Notes under the pieces: model-generated
The model's input: only the letters and a program-made list of their open reading frames with translations
Database searches by the model: none
What the model was told of the DNA's origin: nothing
Translations under genes and position numbers: made by a program
NCBI RefSeq assembly: GCF_001646665.1
Contig: NZ_LWBU01000363.1
Location: forward strand, 143,786 to 207,785
Length of the DNA stretch: 64,000 nucleotides
DNA from: Streptomyces noursei
GTDB lineage: Bacteria > Actinomycetota > Actinomycetes > Streptomycetales > Streptomycetaceae
Reading direction: 5' to 3'
Part shown: one piece after another, positions 61,305 to 64,000 of the stretch
Layout: the number at the start of each line of letters is the position of its first letter
Position numbering within the stretch: the first letter of the stretch is position 1

Positions 61305-64000
61305 ATGTTCAATTCAACGTCGGAGTCGGACGACGTCGTAAATGTTGTTGAGGACCTGTCACGGCGTGTCCTGAACGTCTATCGGGCGGATCCCGGCCAC
61401 GTTCTGGAGCATGCGAACAACGAGCGACGTATCACGCAGGGGGGCTACGGCGAGCGACAGATCTACGAGCTCGTCCAAAACGGCGCGGACGAGAATATGG
61501 AACGCGCGCCCGGAGTTGTGGGCACGATCCACGTACTCCTCACCGACACCCACCTCTACTGCGCCAACACCGGCACACCGATGACCGCTGCCGGCGCCGA
61601 CACGATCCTCCGCATGGCCGTTTCCCGGAAGCGGACCGGCAAGATCGGACGCTTCGGGGTCGGCGTCAAATCGGTCCTAAGCGTGTCGGACACTCCCCGC
61701 TTCTACAGCACAACCGGCTCCTTCGGGTTTGACAAAGAGTGGTCGTCGCGTCGTATCCGAGAAACGATCCCGGATCTTTCGGCGCTGGACCCCACGCCGG
61801 TATTGCGGATGGCGCAGCCGCTGGACTTGAACTCGGAGCGTCTGCGTGACAAGCAGCTCGACGAACTGATGACTTGGGCATCGACGACGGTGGTGCTTCG
61901 ACTGCATGGTGGGGCGGATGACCGGCTAGGTCGGGACATCGTCAACTTTCCAGCACACTTCATGCTTTTTTCCCCTCACGTGGATCGCCTGGTGCTGGAG
62001 GACACACGCGCCGGCCACCAATTGAGTCGAGAGATCACGCAGGAGACGCGGGGCGTTGAGCACCGCGTCGTTGAGCACCGCAACGGCATCCGTCACAGCA
62101 GCGAGCGCTGGTTCGTCTTCAGCGTCGACCACGAGCCCAGCTCCACCGCTGCGCGGACGGCGGGAGAATTGCATGATCGACCTGTCGTGACTATCTCCTG
62201 GGCGGTTCCCGACAAGGGCGTCCCGCAACGCGGGAAACGTGGCAACTTCTGGGCCTACTTCCCAACCCACTACGACACGACTCTGACCGGAATCCTCAAC
62301 GCGCCCTGGAAGACTCCGGAGGACCGCCAGAACCTCACAAAGAGCGACTTCAACGAGGAGTTGGTGACCAGGGCGGCGGAGCTGGTGGTCGATTCCATCC
62401 CAGACCTGTACGAGGAGAAGGACCCGGGGTCCTACCTTACTCTGCTCACGGCTCGTGGTCGGGAGGCCTCTCAGTGGGGCGACGAGATGCTGAGCCAGAA
62501 GGTACTGCAAGCAGCCGCACACCGGCCCTCCCTGCCGGACCAGGACGGAATCCTCCGACTCCCCAAAAAACTGCTGCTGCACCCGGAAAATCTCCAGCCG
62601 GCCTGGCTCGAACAGTGGGCTACCCACGCGGGGCGCCCCAAGAACTGGTGTCACCACAGCGTGGAGAGCCGTGAAAGGCGATCAAGGGCAAGGGACATCC
62701 TCCACCAGGTCGACGTGGCTCCGTCCTCACTGCGCACCTGGCTCGAAGCGCTCGTCGCGGACCGTAGCGTGGAAGCAGCGAAGTATGCGCTGAGGCTCGC
62801 TGCCTCCATCGTCGAGACCGGTACGCAACTCCAAGCGACCGAGGCGCGTACGGCCCGAGTCCTGCTCACCGAGCGGGGCGACTTTCGTTCGCCGTCCGAG
62901 CGCAAGGTGTTCCGCCGACACGATGGTGTCCGCCTTCCCAACGATCCCACGGTGTACCTGCACGACGCGATCACACAGGACCCCGAGGCGCTGGAGGCAC
63001 TGCAGGTACTGGGCGTGGAAGAGGCGAACGCGGTCGGACGGCTGCGAGCCGCCGTCGCATCCAAGTTCACCCGGTACCGGAACAACGACTGGGAGGAATT
63101 TTGGGCTCTGGCGCGCACGGTCGATGGCGTCGAGATGGTCAAGGTCGTCAAAGAACGCTTTCCCGAACCGGAGAAGGCGCTCAAGGTGCGCACCGCCTCT
63201 GGTCAGTTCCGTCTCGTCCGCGACTGCATCCTGGCGGGGCCTGTGGTGCCGGAGGACGGACGGCGTGATGCCTCGCTGCTGGTCGACCCAGTCTTCCATG
63301 CGGCTGACACCGAGGTACTCAAGGTCCTTGGCGCGGTGGACCGTCCGATACTGCGGATGAACCCTCGTTCCGATCCTTGGTTCAGCGACTACAACAGCGT
63401 CATGTACAACCAATTCTGCTCAGCTCTGCCGCCCAATACCTCCCGTCCTCGGCCGTCCTCCGTGAGCCTGGTCGGCCAGGACACTCCTGGTCCCCTGCAC
63501 CTGCTGCCAGAGCTATCCCAGGAAGGAAGGGCCGCTTTCACACGAGAACTTCCCGACCCTGGGATCGTGCCCGACTGGAGATGCATCCGGACCACCGGTC
63601 AGGGCGGTGATCTTCGCGTCGAGTCGCCCCTGGTCTGGATGCTTCACCAGGAGGGCATGCTCTGCACCTCGATCGGCGCGAGGCGGCCGAGTGCAGCCGT
63701 GAGCGCCGAGTTGCCTGTGGACGACCGCTTACTGCCCGTCGCCGACATCGCCGTGGCCTACGCACGTGTGCTCCGGTTGCCATCCACGATCCAGGACGTC
63801 CCCGCCGCCTTGTGGAGCGAATTGGCCAAGCGTGCGGACACGGGGACGGACGCCTCCTTCGTGGGAAGCGCCTATGTCTTCCTGGCCAGTTCGGCCCCTG
63901 CCGGCACTCTCGGGGACGGGGGGCGCCTGTTCCGTTGCCAGGTAGGTGAGCACTGGGAGATGCAACAGAGCGACAGCATCGCCGTCACCTTCGAGGAAGA
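61305..64000 (+). CDS. Sacsin/Hsp90-type GHKL ATPase, partial (runs off the window)
   Basis: The frame is open from ATG 61305 (GGGGGA 8 nt upstream) to the window edge: at least 898 residues with no stop. The N-terminal 130 residues are a GHKL ATPase: N-box ERQIYELVQNGADEN (E55, N59, D62), G1-like CANTGT (88-91) and lid/G2 box GKIGRFGVGVKSV (112-124). This pattern fits the sacsin N-terminal ATPase family, not HtpG, because DxG is NTG and there is no HtpG middle domain. A second beta region includes NAPWKTPEDRQNL. The rest is unrecognised. On a mobile element such genes can be defence cargo; that role is inferred. Confidence 0.85.
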   Translation, partial: MFNSTSESDDVVNVVEDLSRRVLNVYRADPGHVLEHANNERRITQGGYGERQIYELVQNGADENMERAPGVVGTIHVLLTDTHLYCANTGTPMTAAGADTILRMAVSRKRTGKIGRFGVGVKSVLSVSDTPRFYSTTGSFGFDKEWSSRRIRETIPDLSALDPTPVLRMAQPLDLNSERLRDKQLDELMTWASTTVVLRLHGGADDRLGRDIVNFPAHFMLFSPHVDRLVLEDTRAGHQLSREITQETRGVEHRVVEHRNGIRHSSERWFVFSVDHEPSSTAARTAGELHDRPVVTISWAVPDKGVPQRGKRGNFWAYFPTHYDTTLTGILNAPWKTPEDRQNLTKSDFNEELVTRAAELVVDSIPDLYEEKDPGSYLTLLTARGREASQWGDEMLSQKVLQAAAHRPSLPDQDGILRLPKKLLLHPENLQPAWLEQWATHAGRPKNWCHHSVESRERRSRARDILHQVDVAPSSLRTWLEALVADRSVEAAKYALRLAASIVETGTQLQATEARTARVLLTERGDFRSPSERKVFRRHDGVRLPNDPTVYLHDAITQDPEALEALQVLGVEEANAVGRLRAAVASKFTRYRNNDWEEFWALARTVDGVEMVKVVKERFPEPEKALKVRTASGQFRLVRDCILAGPVVPEDGRRDASLLVDPVFHAADTEVLKVLGAVDRPILRMNPRSDPWFSDYNSVMYNQFCSALPPNTSRPRPSSVSLVGQDTPGPLHLLPELSQEGRAAFTRELPDPGIVPDWRCIRTTGQGGDLRVESPLVWMLHQEGMLCTSIGARRPSAAVSAELPVDDRLLPVADIAVAYARVLRLPSTIQDVPAALWSELAKRADTGTDASFVGSAYVFLASSAPAGTLGDGGRLFRCQVGEHWEMQQSDSIAVTFEE

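Larger units (their letters stand above)
56692..64000. mobile_element. Left part of an AICE-type integrative element at tRNA-Arg, probably damaged
   Basis: The integrase, xis and repSA genes lie in the usual AICE order next to a tRNA gene, all transcribed towards it. The remaining AICE functions (TraB-like transfer protein, Spd proteins, regulators) are not in the window. The integrase is frameshifted. The other attachment site, a repeat of the tRNA 3' half, would lie beyond 64000. The left boundary should be inside the tRNA. Codon use after 61300 has more A/T at third positions than the core genes, consistent with acquisition. Confidence 0.75.

Noticed and set aside
61015..61341. Plus-strand 108-codon frame before the GHKL gene
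   Set aside because: It overlaps the GHKL start in another frame, covers the candidate promoter and shows no protein-like composition.
61305..64000. HtpG (housekeeping Hsp90) or a histidine kinase/MutL protein
   Set aside because: The ATP-site motifs are of the sacsin subtype (NTG, GRFGVGVKS). No HtpG middle domain, phosphoacceptor His helix or MutL signature GFRGEAL is present.

Overview
The window is chromosomal DNA from a Streptomyces or a very close relative. The sequence is strongly GC-rich with G/C third codon positions, GTG and TTG starts are frequent, and the apical cytoskeleton pair scy-filP is present. From memory, the gene order matches the stretch of the Streptomyces coelicolor chromosome that carries meaB, scy, filP, nucS, chiC, atp, rho, thr and lysA. 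No comparison could be run, so that correspondence is recollection.

Layout of the core region (about 500-56,600). 501-3275: methylmalonyl-CoA/acetoacetyl-CoA genes (meaB, thiolase, mce). 3451-8590: two giant coiled-coil cytoskeletal genes (scy, filP). 8800-12684: two tandem, paralogous ABC-ATPase/permease pairs. 12697-15597: small conserved genes, an LLM-type oxidoreductase and the mismatch endonuclease nucS. 15689-20865: a 938-residue membrane ATPase with a Thr/Gly-rich tail, a STAS protein, a 3-hydroxyacyl-CoA dehydrogenase and a TetR regulator. 20946-23673: an ABC-2 exporter, a cobalamin adenosyltransferase and a membrane protein. 23825-27681: chiS-chiR-chiC with a chitinase promoter carrying two DasR-like boxes. 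27662-28908: a phosphopantetheinyl transferase wedged against a DUF2550 gene. 29038-36866: the complete atpIBEFHAGDC operon on the minus strand. 37130-43786: a MraY/WecA-like transferase, glyA, a phosphatase-like protein without its nucleophile, a Sua5-type enzyme, prmC, prfA and rpmE. 43931-47074: an LCP protein and a trypsin-like protease with FG-GAP repeats. 47346-56523: rho, thrB, thrC, hom, lysA, nrtL and a response regulator.

From the tRNA-Arg(CCG) gene at 56692 onward the character changes to that of an actinomycete integrative and conjugative element (AICE). It has a tyrosine integrase, an Xis-like HTH protein and a RepSA-type HUH replication initiator, all on the minus strand and ending near the tRNA. 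The integrase carries a one-base frameshift that removes its catalytic tyrosine. Upstream of repSA is a 47-codon gene, then an AT-richer gap of about 840 bp with a perfect 12-bp inverted repeat. After that a large plus-strand gene (61305 to the window edge) encodes a sacsin/Hsp90-type GHKL ATPase of at least 898 residues. It sits where AICE transfer or cargo genes would be expected.

How the genes work together. mce, meaB, the cobalamin adenosyltransferase, the thiolase and the hydroxyacyl-CoA dehydrogenase all serve C3/C4 acyl-CoA metabolism. scy and filP build the tip-growth scaffold. chiS/chiR and the DasR-like boxes are placed to control chiC. hom-thrC-thrB plus lysA supply aspartate-family amino acids. 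prfA-prmC form the release-factor and methyltransferase pair. The GHKL ATPase on a damaged mobile element is the least explained and most interesting part of the window. A defence role is a hypothesis, not something the sequence proves.
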